The notes under the pieces are model-generated. The model saw only the letters and a list, made by a program, of their open reading frames with translations, did no database searches and was not told the origin of the DNA. Positions 19,374-28,460 of a stretch of DNA of 64,000 bases are shown one piece after another; the first letter of the stretch is position 1, and each line of letters begins with the position of its first letter. The stretch is from Mesorhizobium neociceri (GTDB taxonomy: Bacteria > Pseudomonadota > Alphaproteobacteria > Rhizobiales > Rhizobiaceae). Location: positions 62,001-126,000 of the forward strand of contig NZ_JACDTY010000006.1 in NCBI RefSeq assembly GCF_013520985.1, read 5' to 3'. A program made the position numbers and the translations under genes.

Positions 19374-19430
19374 ATCAATAACCTGCGAGCTATTGATTGA
19401 CGTATAACCGCCGGGATATGAATGAGTCAA
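19374..19430 (-). promoter_or_regulatory. Promoter and ArsR-type operator of the arsR-SRPBCC operon
   Basis: Reading leftward, TTGACT (19430-19425) and TATACG (19406-19401) form a sigma-70-like promoter with an 18-base spacer. The perfect inverted repeat ATCAATA-N10-TATTGAT (19374-19397) covers the expected transcription start. Its A/T-rich arms match the style of ArsR-family operators. Confidence 0.6.
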
Positions 19431-19567
19431 GTGCGCTGGTGGAATAGATCAGGATTTAAGGCGCAAACGCCACCTGCCTGCAGGCGCATTCCTGCAGGGC
19501 CATGGCCAGATCGTCTTGATCTTTCAAAGAGTTAACAGTCGCAGCAGCGACGGCGTCCAGGCGACGC

Positions 19568-20299
19568 CTAGTTCGTCGCCGGAGCGCGCTTCTTTTTCTT
19601 GCCCGACTTCTTGTCCGCCGCCGCCGGCGCGGTGTCGTCATAGCCGGCATAGACCTGATAGTCCCTGGCGGAGGGCTCGGGCACGACGACATTGGAATCG
19701 GTGAAGACGAACTGGGTGGCGGTCGAGGGATCGCTGACCTGGATCTGATAGGGGTGGATCTGCGAATAAAGCACGTCGGCGCCATGCATGACGGCGACGC
19801 GGATCGGCATGGTGATGGTGCCGGGGGCGAACATCGGTCCCGGCACGATCTTGCCGGCAACGCCAACCTTCATCGTCAACTGGCCGTTTGCACGGCTGCA
19901 ATCGCGGCTGACATCGCTGATCGAGGCCTGGTAGATGATCTTGGTGGGATCCTTGTTCGGGTCGACGATGGAGCCGTCAGGCGCCGTCTGCGCGGCGGCA
20001 GCGACCTCGCCATCCTGCGCGGCGTCAGCCTTTTTCTTTTTCGGTTGCGGCGCGCCCTTGGCGTAGGTGTTGAAATAGGCGGTGCCGTCGCGCACCGTCA
20101 CTTTCGGGCAATAGGCCTGCAACTGGCTGGCGAGCACCTTGGGGTCCTGCGGCGGTATTGGCGCGTTCGGGTCGGTTTTCTTGCCTATTCCGAGGTTGAG
20201 GATGCCATTGTCGCTCGATTGGCAGCCGGCGGCGGCAAGCATAAAGCCGGTGAGCGCCAGACCCGCGACAAAGCGACGGTCGAACTTGTAAAACGCCAT
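19568..20299 (-). CDS. Conserved lipoprotein, function unknown
   Basis: The 243-residue protein has a lipoprotein signal peptide (RRFVAGLALTGFMLAAAGC, lipidated C26). The mature part includes a low-complexity lysine/alanine segment (PQPKKKKADAAQDGEVAAAA) and a beta-rich domain (GQLTMKVGVAGKIVPGPMFA, ITMPIRVAVMHGADVLYSQI). The C-terminus is a basic tail (KKSGKKKKRAPATN). No enzyme motif is seen. It is probably anchored in the outer or inner membrane facing the periplasm. It is divergent from thrC, with 128 bases between the two starts. Confidence 0.8.
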   Translation of the reverse strand: MAFYKFDRRFVAGLALTGFMLAAAGCQSSDNGILNLGIGKKTDPNAPIPPQDPKVLASQLQAYCPKVTVRDGTAYFNTYAKGAPQPKKKKADAAQDGEVAAAAQTAPDGSIVDPNKDPTKIIYQASISDVSRDCSRANGQLTMKVGVAGKIVPGPMFAPGTITMPIRVAVMHGADVLYSQIHPYQIQVSDPSTATQFVFTDSNVVVPEPSARDYQVYAGYDDTAPAAADKKSGKKKKRAPATN

Positions 20300-20427
20300 G
20301 AAACTGCACTTCCCTCTCGCAAAGCTGGTGACGTATAGCAACGGCGCGGCAAAAATGCGACTGAGCCAGCGCAGAAATTAACCACTCTGTGGTGAACGGA
20401 AACGCCAAGCGGCAACGGGTCTGTGAC

Positions 20428-21825
20428 ATGCAATATGTGAGTACTCGCGGGGAAGCGCCCGCGCTGGGATTTTCCGACGCGGTGCTGGCCGGACTGGCAC
20501 GCGACGGCGGGCTCTATGTGCCGCGCGAGTGGCCGCAGTTTTCGGCAACCGAGATCCGCGCCATGCGGGGCCTGCCCTATCCCGACCTCGCCATCCGCGT
20601 GCTGACGCCGTTCCTCGGCGGCGAGATCGCCGCGCCCGTCTTCGAACGCCTGGTGCGCGAAGCCTATGCCACCTTCCGCCACCAAGCCGTCTGCCCGCTG
20701 GTGCAGACCGGCCCGAACACGTTCATCCTCGAGCTCTTCCACGGTCCGACGCTGGCCTTCAAGGACGTCGCCATGCAGCTGCTTGCCCGGCTGATGGACC
20801 ATGTGCTGACCGAGCGCGGCCAGCGCGCCACGATCGTCGGCGCCACATCGGGCGACACTGGCGGTGCGGCCATCGATGCCTTTGCCGGCCGCGACCGCAC
20901 CGATATCTTCGTGCTGTTCCCGCATGGCCGCGTCTCGCCGGTGCAGCAGCGGCAGATGACGACATCGACCGCCGCCAACGTCCAGGCGCTGGCCATCGAA
21001 GGCAATTTCGACGATTGCCAGGGCCTGCTGAAGGATATGTTCAACGACCACGCCTTTCGCGATGGCGTCTCGCTGTCGGGCGTCAATTCGATCAACTGGG
21101 CCCGCATCATGGCCCAGATCGTCTATTATTTTTCCTCGGCGCTGTCGCTCGGCGCGCCGGACAGGCCGGTGTCCTTCACCGTGCCGACGGGCAATTTCGG
21201 CGACATTTTCGCGGGTTACGCCGCCAAAAAAATGGGCCTGCCGATCGAGCGGCTGATCGTCGCCACCAACGACAACGACATTTTGGCGCGCACCTTCGCC
21301 ACCGGCGAATACCGCACCAAGGGTGTGTTTGCGACGACGTCGCCATCGATGGACATCCAGGTGTCGTCGAACTTCGAACGGCTGCTGTTCGAGGCCTCGG
21401 ACCGCAATGCCGAGACGGTGCGACGCTACATGGCCGGGCTCAAGCAGTCAGGCGCCTTCACCATCGAAACGGCTGAAATGGCCAGGATGCGGGCAGAATT
21501 CGACGCCGGCCGCTCTGACATGGATGAAGTCGCCGCCACCATCCGTTCGACGCTGGAATCAAGCAACTATCTGCTCGACCCGCACACGGCGGCCGCCGTG
21601 CATGTCGCCGCCGGCAAGGCTGACGGCGCGGTGCCGATGGTGGTGCTGGGCACCGCCCATCCGGCCAAGTTCCCGGCCGCCGTCGAAGCCGCTTGCGGCG
21701 TGTCGCCGGCCCTGCCCGCATGGCTGGGGTCCTTGATGTCAGTCGACGAAAAATACACGGTACTTCCATCCGACCTGAAAATGGTGGAAGATTACGTGAG
21801 CCGCCACTCAAGGGCAGCGCGTTAG
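20428..21825 (+). CDS. thrC: Threonine synthase
   Basis: The 465-residue PLP enzyme converts O-phosphohomoserine to threonine. The N-terminus MQYVSTRGEAPALGFSDAVL is typical of the proteobacterial class. HGPTLAFKDVAMQL carries the PLP lysine, and GATSGDTGGAAIDAF binds the PLP phosphate. ATG 20428 fits the family start, while the 13 extra codons upstream do not. It heads a tight rightward unit with an M16 peptidase (14 bases later), a GNAT and a PAS-GGDEF-EAL protein. The preceding pathway step, homoserine kinase (thrB), is at 32347-33309, not in this operon. Confidence 0.96.
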   Translation: MQYVSTRGEAPALGFSDAVLAGLARDGGLYVPREWPQFSATEIRAMRGLPYPDLAIRVLTPFLGGEIAAPVFERLVREAYATFRHQAVCPLVQTGPNTFILELFHGPTLAFKDVAMQLLARLMDHVLTERGQRATIVGATSGDTGGAAIDAFAGRDRTDIFVLFPHGRVSPVQQRQMTTSTAANVQALAIEGNFDDCQGLLKDMFNDHAFRDGVSLSGVNSINWARIMAQIVYYFSSALSLGAPDRPVSFTVPTGNFGDIFAGYAAKKMGLPIERLIVATNDNDILARTFATGEYRTKGVFATTSPSMDIQVSSNFERLLFEASDRNAETVRRYMAGLKQSGAFTIETAEMARMRAEFDAGRSDMDEVAATIRSTLESSNYLLDPHTAAAVHVAAGKADGAVPMVVLGTAHPAKFPAAVEAACGVSPALPAWLGSLMSVDEKYTVLPSDLKMVEDYVSRHSRAAR

Positions 21826-21839
21826 GGAGTACTTGCCAT

Positions 21840-23132
21840 ATGGGTGTTGAGGTAAGCCGTCTGTCGAACGGCCTGACAGTCGCCACCGAAACCCTTCCAA
21901 GCCTCGAATCCGTTGCCCTTGGTGCCTGGGTCAAGTCGGGCGCTCGCAATGAGCGTGACGAAGAGCACGGAATGGCCCATTTGCTCGAGCATATGGCCTT
22001 CAAGGGTACGAAAAGGCGCAGCGCCTTCGAAATCGCCTCGGAAATCGAGGACGTCGGCGGCGAGATCAACGCCGCCACCAGCGTCGAGACGACATCCTAC
22101 TATGCCAGGGTGTTGTCCGACGACGTGCCGCTGGCGGTCGATATTCTTGCCGACATCCTGCAGGAGTCGGAATTCGACCCGCAGGAGCTGGAGCGCGAGC
22201 AGCATGTGATCCTGCAGGAGATCGGCGCCGCGCACGACACGCCCGACGACATCGTCTTCGACCGTTTCACCGAAACCGCCTTCCGCCACCAGACGATCGG
22301 CCGCTCGATCCTCGGCACGCCGGAAACCGTCAAATCCTTCACCTCCAAGCAGCTGCACAATTTCATCGAACGCCAATATGGCGCCGAGCGCATGGTGGTT
22401 GTGGCGGCCGGCGACATCAAGCACGACAATTTCGTGCGCGAGGTGGAAAAGCAGCTCGGCGGCTTCCGCAGCAAGGCCGACAGCACGATGCCGCAATATG
22501 CGCAGTATGTCGGCGGCGATTTCCGCGAGGATCGCGACCTGATGGACGCGCAGATCGTGCTTGGCTTCGAAGGCCGCGCCTATCATGTGCGCGACTTCTA
22601 TGCCTCGCAGGTGCTGTCGATGATCCTCGGCGGCGGCATGTCGTCCCGGCTGTTCCAGGAAGTGCGCGAAAAGCGCGGCCTGTGTTATTCCGTCTATGCC
22701 TTCCACTGGGGTTTTTCCGACACCGGCATTTTCGGCGTTCATGCCGCGACCGGGCAGAGCGATATCGCCGAACTGGTGCCCGTCATCATCGACGAGTTGC
22801 AGAAGGCCGGCGAGAGCATCCTGCAGGAAGAACTCGACCGGGCGCGTGCGCAATATCGCGCCGGACTGATCATGTCGGCGGAAAGCCCGGCCAGCCGCGC
22901 CTCGCAGATCGCCAGGCAGCTGCTTCTGTTCGGCCGGCCGATCGCCAAGGAGGAGTTGATGGAACGGCTGTCGGCGCTGACGATCGAGCGGCTGACCGAC
23001 CTGTCGTCACGGCTGTTTTCGACCAAGCCGACGCTGACCGCCGTCGGCCCCGTGGGTACGCTCGCGCCCTATGAGGCGATCCTCGATTCACTTGCGGGCA
23101 CGCACACCACGGCCCGCAAGCTCGCCGTCTAA
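21840..23132 (+). CDS. M16-family zinc peptidase (processing-peptidase-like)
   Basis: The 430-residue protein has the inverted zinc motif HLLEH in HGMAHLLEHMAFKGT (HxxEH) with the distal glutamate in the following helix, and the arginine/tyrosine region of the second half (LCYSVYAFHWGFSDTGIFGV). It is a close relative of mitochondrial processing peptidase beta and PqqL-type enzymes, single-gene in most alphaproteobacteria. It should cleave short peptides, possibly signal remnants. GGGAG precedes ATG 21840. The thrC-M16 order is a widely conserved alphaproteobacterial pair. Confidence 0.94.
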   Translation: MGVEVSRLSNGLTVATETLPSLESVALGAWVKSGARNERDEEHGMAHLLEHMAFKGTKRRSAFEIASEIEDVGGEINAATSVETTSYYARVLSDDVPLAVDILADILQESEFDPQELEREQHVILQEIGAAHDTPDDIVFDRFTETAFRHQTIGRSILGTPETVKSFTSKQLHNFIERQYGAERMVVVAAGDIKHDNFVREVEKQLGGFRSKADSTMPQYAQYVGGDFREDRDLMDAQIVLGFEGRAYHVRDFYASQVLSMILGGGMSSRLFQEVREKRGLCYSVYAFHWGFSDTGIFGVHAATGQSDIAELVPVIIDELQKAGESILQEELDRARAQYRAGLIMSAESPASRASQIARQLLLFGRPIAKEELMERLSALTIERLTDLSSRLFSTKPTLTAVGPVGTLAPYEAILDSLAGTHTTARKLAV

Positions 23133-23151
23133 GTCCCCCTAAAGGCGCCCC

Positions 23152-23748
23152 GTGTTCGCGCTCCCTTTCTTTCGCCGTGACCTGCCGGCACTGAAGGGCG
23201 ACCGGGTCACGCTGCGCGTGCCCTACACCAACGACTATCGCGAATGGTCGGCGCTGCGCGGTGAAAGCCGCGGCTTCCTCGAACCGTGGGAGCCGCGCTG
23301 GACGCCCGACGAACTCGACCGCACCGCCTGGCGGCTGCGCATCGGCCGCTACCGCGAAGACTATGCACAGGGAACCGCGATCGCCTTCTTCATCTTCGAG
23401 AAGGCCAGCGGCAAGCTCGCCGGTGGCATTACGCTGGGCAACATCCGCCACGGCGTCTCCCAAAGCGGCCATGTCGGCTACTGGATCGGCGAGCGTTTCG
23501 GCGGCCGCGGCCTGATGACCGACGCGGTCAAGGTGGTCTGCCGCTTCGCCTTTGATACGCTGAGGTTGCACCGGATCGAAGCTGCCTGTATTCCCGACAA
23601 TGCCCGGTCGATCCGCGTGCTTGAAAAAGCCGGATTCCGGCGCGAAGGACTTTTGCGATCCTACCTCAGGATCAACGGCATCTGGCAGGACCACTACCTC
23701 TACGCCCGGATCGCGGACGATCCGCCGGGCGGTGGAACGAAGGACTGA
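23152..23748 (+). CDS. GNAT acetyltransferase of the RimJ/RimL type
   Basis: The 198-residue protein starts with GTG 23152, 19 bases after the M16 stop. It contains the GNAT acetyl-CoA loop (GYWIGERFGGRGLMTDAVKV, pattern Q/RxxGxG/A) and the C-terminal signature HRIEAACIPDNARSIRVLEK, GFRREGLLRSYLRING, which is characteristic of ribosomal-protein-alanine N-acetyltransferases. The target may be a ribosomal protein N-terminus (RimJ acts on S5), but many paralogues have other targets. Confidence 0.92.
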   Translation: MFALPFFRRDLPALKGDRVTLRVPYTNDYREWSALRGESRGFLEPWEPRWTPDELDRTAWRLRIGRYREDYAQGTAIAFFIFEKASGKLAGGITLGNIRHGVSQSGHVGYWIGERFGGRGLMTDAVKVVCRFAFDTLRLHRIEAACIPDNARSIRVLEKAGFRREGLLRSYLRINGIWQDHYLYARIADDPPGGGTKD

Positions 23749-23751
23749 TTT

Positions 23752-26640
23752 TTGACGAATTTCCTGCGAAACGGGTCGCTGTTGGCCTTCGTTCTGGCGG
23801 CTGTCGTCACGCTCTGCGCGGCGCTCCCGGCCTTCGCCGTCGAGCCGATCAAGATTGCCCGTGACGATGTCGCGCTCGACCTGTCGCGCGCCGTCGAAAT
23901 CTACCGCAACCAGGGCGAAAACTTCCAGGTGTCGACCGCGCCCGGCCCCGACGGCATCGTGCGGCGCATCGAGGTCGAGGCCAATGACGCGCGCTCGAGC
24001 GGTGACTGGGCGGTGTTTGCGCTGGCCAACACCACCGACCAGCAGCTCGACCGGTTGATCGTGGCGCCGCATTTCCGGCTGGTGAATTCCGGCATCTTCT
24101 GGCCCGATCTCGGCGCCACCCGCATCGCCGCGATCACCCCCAGCGAGGGCTTCGCGCTCGACCGCCAGTCGAGCCCCGACGCCGACGTGTTCCGGGTGAC
24201 GCTGAACCCGGGAACGGTGATCACCTTCATCGCCGAACTCGCCTCGCCCAAGCTGCCGCAGGTCTATCTCTGGGAGCCGGAAGCCTACAAAGACTCGGTC
24301 AATTCCTACACGCTGTTCCGAGGCATCGTCATCGGCATTGCCGGCCTGCTGGCGCTGTTCCTGACCATCCTGTTCGTCGTCAAGGGCACCTCGATGTTCC
24401 CGGCGACAGCGGCACTCGCCTGGGCCGTGCTCGCCTATATCTGCGTTGATTTCGGCTTTTTAAACAAGATCATAGAGATATCGCCCGGCAATGAGCAGAT
24501 GTGGCGGGCGGGAACGGAGGTGGCGCTTGCGGCGACCTTCGTGGTGTTCCTGTTCGCCTATCTCAACCTCAACCGATGGCACGGCCATTTCAGCTATGGC
24601 GCGTTGGTCTGGATCCTCGGCCTGGTGCTGATTGCGGGTGTGGCGATCGTCGATCCGGCCGTCGCCTCAGGCATCGCCCGACTGTCCTTTGCCGCCACCG
24701 CGCTGACCGGGCTCGGCCTCATCATCCTGCTCGGTATTCGTGGTTATGACCGTGCGATCATGCTGGTGCCCAGTTGGGTGATGGTGCTGCTCTGGCTATG
24801 CGGCTCGTGGATGGCGATCACCGGCATGCTCGACAACGACATCGCCCAGCCTGCACTGGGCGGCGGGCTGATCCTGATCATTCTTCTGATCGGCTTCACC
24901 GTCATGCAGCATGCCTTTGCCGGCGGCGCGCTGCACCAGGGCCTGTTCTCCGACCTCGAGCGCCAGGCGCTGGCCGTGGCCGGCTCCGGCGACACGGTGT
25001 GGGACTGGGACGTGCTGCGCGACCGCGTCGTCACCAAGCCGGACGTCAGCATCCAGCTTGGCCTTGCGCCCAACAGTCTTGGGGGTGCGGCCCGCAACTG
25101 GCTGCCGGTGCTGCATGCCGACGACCGCGATACCTTCCGTACCACGCTCGACGTGGTGCTCGAACACCGGCGCGGCAGGGTCTCGCAGAATTTCCGCCTG
25201 CGCGGCGCTGACGGGCACTACCACTGGTTCTTGCTTCGGGCGCGGCCGGTGATCGGCTCGGATGGCGAAGTGATTCGCTGCGTCGGCACCATGGTCGACG
25301 TCACCGAGCAGAAAAAGTCCGAGGAAAGGCTGCTGCACGATGCCGTTCACGACAATCTGACCGGCCTGCCCAACCGCGAACTTCTGATGAACCGGCTGGA
25401 AGCCATCATCTCGATCGCGCGCACCGAAGAGAAGGTGCGCCCGACCGTCTTCGTCATCGACATCGACCGGTTCAAGCAGGTCAATGACGGGCTTGGCATC
25501 TCGGCCGGCGACACCATTCTGCTCACCATTGCGCGCCGCCTGCACCGGCTGTTGAAGCCGAAGGATTCGCTGTCGCGCTTTGCCGGCGACCAGTTCGCGC
25601 TGATGCTGCTTTCAGAACAGGACCCGTCGCGCATCGCCGCAGTGGCCGACGCTATCAAGCACGCGATCAACAACCCGATCACCTTCGCCAAGCGCGAGAT
25701 CGTGCTGACCGCCTCGATCGGCCTGATCACCTGGACCTCGGCGCAGACGTCGGCCGAAGACATGGTCAAGGACGCCGAGCTTGCGATGCACCAGGCCAAG
25801 CGCTTCGGTGGCGACAGGATCGAGCCGTTCCGGCCGGCCTTCCGCACCGTCGGCACCGACCGGCTGCAGTTCGAATCCGATCTGCGCCGCGCCATCGAGC
25901 GGCGTGAATTCACCCTTGCCTACCAGCCGATCGTGCGGCTGGAGGATGGCAGCATTGCCGGCTTCGAGGCGCTGCTGCGCTGGGACCATCCGCGCCGTGG
26001 CATGATCCCGCCGGGCGATTTCATTCCGGTCGCCGAAAGCTGTGGCCTGATCGTGCAGCTCGGCCTGTTTGCCATGCAGCAGGCGGCCGAGGATCTCGCC
26101 GGCTGGCAAAAACAGATCGGCGACACGCCGCTGTCGGTGTCAGTCAATCTGTCCAGCCGCCAGCTGATCCGCCGCGATCTGGTCAGCGATGTCCGCTCGG
26201 TCATCGCGCGCGCCAATCTGAAGCCGCGCTGCTTCCGGCTCGAACTCACCGAATCGCTGGTGATGGACAATCCCGAGCAGACCTCGCATGTGCTGACGAA
26301 GCTGAAACAGCTCGGCATCGGCCTGTCGCTCGACGATTTCGGCACCGGCTATTCCTCGCTCGCCTATCTGACGCGCTTCCCCTTCGACACCATCAAGATC
26401 GACAAGAGTTTTGTCGACGACGCGACGCCGAAGCGCGCGGTGCTGCTCAAATCCATGGTCAACATGGCGCATGAGCTCGGCCTGTCGGTGGTGGCCGAGG
26501 GCATTTCGGATGAAAGCGATGCGCTGGAACTGCGGCAGATGGGCTGCGAATATGTCCAGAGCTTCATGTTCGGCGCACCGATGCCCGGCGACCAGGTGCT
26601 GAAGGCGTTGAAGGAACAGTATCCGATGACGCAGGCTTAG
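23752..26640 (+). CDS. Membrane PAS-GGDEF-EAL protein (probable c-di-GMP phosphodiesterase)
   Basis: The 962-residue protein starts with TTG 23752 (AAGGA eight bases upstream) three bases after the GNAT stop. A signal-like segment leads to an exported domain of about 160 residues, then seven or so transmembrane helices (about residues 185-395). A PAS domain follows (about 405-520, FRLRGADGHYHWFLLRARPV). A GGDEF domain has the degenerate signature AGDQF (residues 611-615), so cyclase activity is unlikely. The EAL domain is intact: EAL at 739-741, N in VNLSSRQL, E in ELTES, DDFGTGYSS (861-869), K in IKIDKSF, and VVAEG. It should sense an envelope signal and degrade cyclic di-GMP. Confidence 0.93.
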   Translation: MTNFLRNGSLLAFVLAAVVTLCAALPAFAVEPIKIARDDVALDLSRAVEIYRNQGENFQVSTAPGPDGIVRRIEVEANDARSSGDWAVFALANTTDQQLDRLIVAPHFRLVNSGIFWPDLGATRIAAITPSEGFALDRQSSPDADVFRVTLNPGTVITFIAELASPKLPQVYLWEPEAYKDSVNSYTLFRGIVIGIAGLLALFLTILFVVKGTSMFPATAALAWAVLAYICVDFGFLNKIIEISPGNEQMWRAGTEVALAATFVVFLFAYLNLNRWHGHFSYGALVWILGLVLIAGVAIVDPAVASGIARLSFAATALTGLGLIILLGIRGYDRAIMLVPSWVMVLLWLCGSWMAITGMLDNDIAQPALGGGLILIILLIGFTVMQHAFAGGALHQGLFSDLERQALAVAGSGDTVWDWDVLRDRVVTKPDVSIQLGLAPNSLGGAARNWLPVLHADDRDTFRTTLDVVLEHRRGRVSQNFRLRGADGHYHWFLLRARPVIGSDGEVIRCVGTMVDVTEQKKSEERLLHDAVHDNLTGLPNRELLMNRLEAIISIARTEEKVRPTVFVIDIDRFKQVNDGLGISAGDTILLTIARRLHRLLKPKDSLSRFAGDQFALMLLSEQDPSRIAAVADAIKHAINNPITFAKREIVLTASIGLITWTSAQTSAEDMVKDAELAMHQAKRFGGDRIEPFRPAFRTVGTDRLQFESDLRRAIERREFTLAYQPIVRLEDGSIAGFEALLRWDHPRRGMIPPGDFIPVAESCGLIVQLGLFAMQQAAEDLAGWQKQIGDTPLSVSVNLSSRQLIRRDLVSDVRSVIARANLKPRCFRLELTESLVMDNPEQTSHVLTKLKQLGIGLSLDDFGTGYSSLAYLTRFPFDTIKIDKSFVDDATPKRAVLLKSMVNMAHELGLSVVAEGISDESDALELRQMGCEYVQSFMFGAPMPGDQVLKALKEQYPMTQA

Positions 26641-26800
26641 TGGGCCGACTCCAGCGTTTGGAGCCCTCTTGTTCGGGCTGCGACGATGGCGTCGGGTCTG
26701 CACGCCAAACGAATGGTTTTCATGCCCGGTTGTGCTCGGCGGTGGGTAGCCTGGAGGTCTGCAACGGACCGGAAGACGCTACGCTTGGGGAAGAATGGCC

Positions 26801-27574
26801 ATGAAGCTCGGCTTTATTGGTGCGGGTGCAATCACCGAGGCCATCGTGCTTGGTCTGATGGAAGCGGAATTCCCACTTTCGGAGATTATCGTGTCGGCGC
26901 GTGGGGCTGCGACAGCAGCGCGATTGGCCGCATCTTTCGAAAAGGTGCGTGTTTGCAATGACAATCAGGAGATCGTCGATGTTTCCGATATCCTTTTTCT
27001 CGCGGTACGACCGCAAATCGCCGAGGAGGTCATTTCTCCTCTGGCATTCCCAGGGGGCACGGCGATCGTCAGTTTAATCGCCATGCTGCCGGCCGAGAAG
27101 ATCGCAGAGTGGATCGAGCACCCGGTCGATGTCACGCGTGCGATACCCTTGCCGTCTGTGGCCAACCGATCTGGCGTGACCGTAATCTATCCCGCTTCCG
27201 ACCGCCTTACCCAGCTATTCGGCGCCCTGGGCACAGTGGTCAACGCGACTTCGATTGAGGAATTCAACGGCTATAGCGCCGCAGGCTCACTGATGGCGAC
27301 CTACTTCGGTTGTCTGGAAACCGCAGTCCAATGGATGGTGGACCACGGCGCAGAATACGGAAGGGCAAGAACGTATATCGCACAGCTCTTTTTTGGTCTG
27401 GCGCAAACTTCGATCAAAGGCCACGCGACGTTCGAGACTCTCGTCGGCGCTCATTCGACTCCGCAAGGCCTGAATGAGCAGGCCTATCGCGTCTTCGTCG
27501 AAAGCGGTGGCACGGATGCCTTGGCGGCGGCAATGGAAAGCGTTGCAGCCCGGATAGACTCATCCTTCGCTTAG
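26801..27574 (+). CDS. Pyrroline-5-carboxylate reductase family protein (ProC-like)
   Basis: This 257-residue protein (ATG 26795 would add two residues) has the ProC N-terminal NAD(P)-binding motif MKLGFIGAGAITEAIVLGL and the dimerisation region with GLAQTSIKGH and VGAHSTPQGLNEQAYRVFVE. The family oxidises NAD(P)H to make proline from pyrroline-5-carboxylate, but it is probably not the main ProC, because the C-terminal signature is altered (STPQGLNEQ in place of SPGGTT). Base composition is visibly lower in GC than the genes on either side, which suggests later acquisition. GGGAAG eight bases before ATG 26801 supports that start. It stands alone. Confidence 0.85.
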   Translation: MKLGFIGAGAITEAIVLGLMEAEFPLSEIIVSARGAATAARLAASFEKVRVCNDNQEIVDVSDILFLAVRPQIAEEVISPLAFPGGTAIVSLIAMLPAEKIAEWIEHPVDVTRAIPLPSVANRSGVTVIYPASDRLTQLFGALGTVVNATSIEEFNGYSAAGSLMATYFGCLETAVQWMVDHGAEYGRARTYIAQLFFGLAQTSIKGHATFETLVGAHSTPQGLNEQAYRVFVESGGTDALAAAMESVAARIDSSFA

Positions 27575-27636
27575 TGTTGCGATCGTGCGCACTGCCTCCC
27601 CCGATCGGACTCTTTCGTCTCGGTCAAACCACCCGA

Positions 27637-28245
27637 TCAGGCGTGCCCAGCCGCCAGGCTGAGATGCGCCAGGTCGATGCCGATGGACGCCAGGATGCGG
27701 TCGTATTTGCGTTCGATGTCGGCGTCGAACAGAAGCTCCGGCGTGGCCGGGCAGGTCAGCCAGCCATTCTCGGCGATCTCGGTTTCCAACTGGCCGGCGC
27801 CCCAGCCGGAATAGCCGAGCGCCATCAGCGCGCGCCGCGGGCCACGGCCCGACGAGATGGCGCGCAATATATCGACCGTCGCGGTCAGGCATATGTCGTC
27901 GGAGACGGTGAGCGAGGATTCCACCCGGTAGTCGCCCGAGTGCAGGACGAAGCCTCGGCTGCGGTCGACCGGGCCGCCATTGCGTACGACGAAGTCGCGG
28001 GCCTGCGCCGGCAGCCGGATCGCCTCCTGCTCGTTCATGATGCCGAGCTGCACCAGAAGATCGGGAAACAGCATCTGCTGCGTCTGGTTGATGATCAGGC
28101 CCATTGCGCCTTCGTCGCTGTGCGCGCAGATGTAGATGACCGAGCGCGTGAAGCGGTCGTCCTTCATGCCGGGCATGGCAATCAGGAACTGGTCGTCAAG
28201 AAAGCCGCGTCCGCCGGCCGTCTTTTTGTGGCGCAACAAGTCCAT
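27637..28245 (-). CDS. YqgE/AlgH family protein (UPF0301)
   Basis: The 202-residue protein shows the family hallmarks: [56 protein letters not shown] and [20 protein letters not shown]. YqgE is widely conserved. AlgH was linked to alginate regulation in Pseudomonas, but the biochemical role is unknown. It is convergent with the ProC-like gene. The 215-base gap upstream (28246-28460) shows no clear feature beyond divergent promoter space for the DsbD-alpha-like gene. Confidence 0.93.
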   Translation of the reverse strand: MDLLRHKKTAGGRGFLDDQFLIAMPGMKDDRFTRSVIYICAHSDEGAMGLIINQTQQMLFPDLLVQLGIMNEQEAIRLPAQARDFVVRNGGPVDRSRGFVLHSGDYRVESSLTVSDDICLTATVDILRAISSGRGPRRALMALGYSGWGAGQLETEIAENGWLTCPATPELLFDADIERKYDRILASIGIDLAHLSLAAGHA

Positions 28246-28460
28246 GGAAGGGAGCGTAACGCGTTTCCGACACGCCGAAAAGATGCGCCGCGCGCGATTC
28301 GCCCAAAGCCCAATGGCTGGAACAACGGATTCCTGATTACCAACTTCCCTCGGCTGATTGCTTGAACTCGACTGATCCTTGCCCGAAGGTCACGCAAATA
28401 TGATACGCAGAGCGCCATGAAAACATTACGCGGCCATGAACTGACGATCAAATCACCGCC

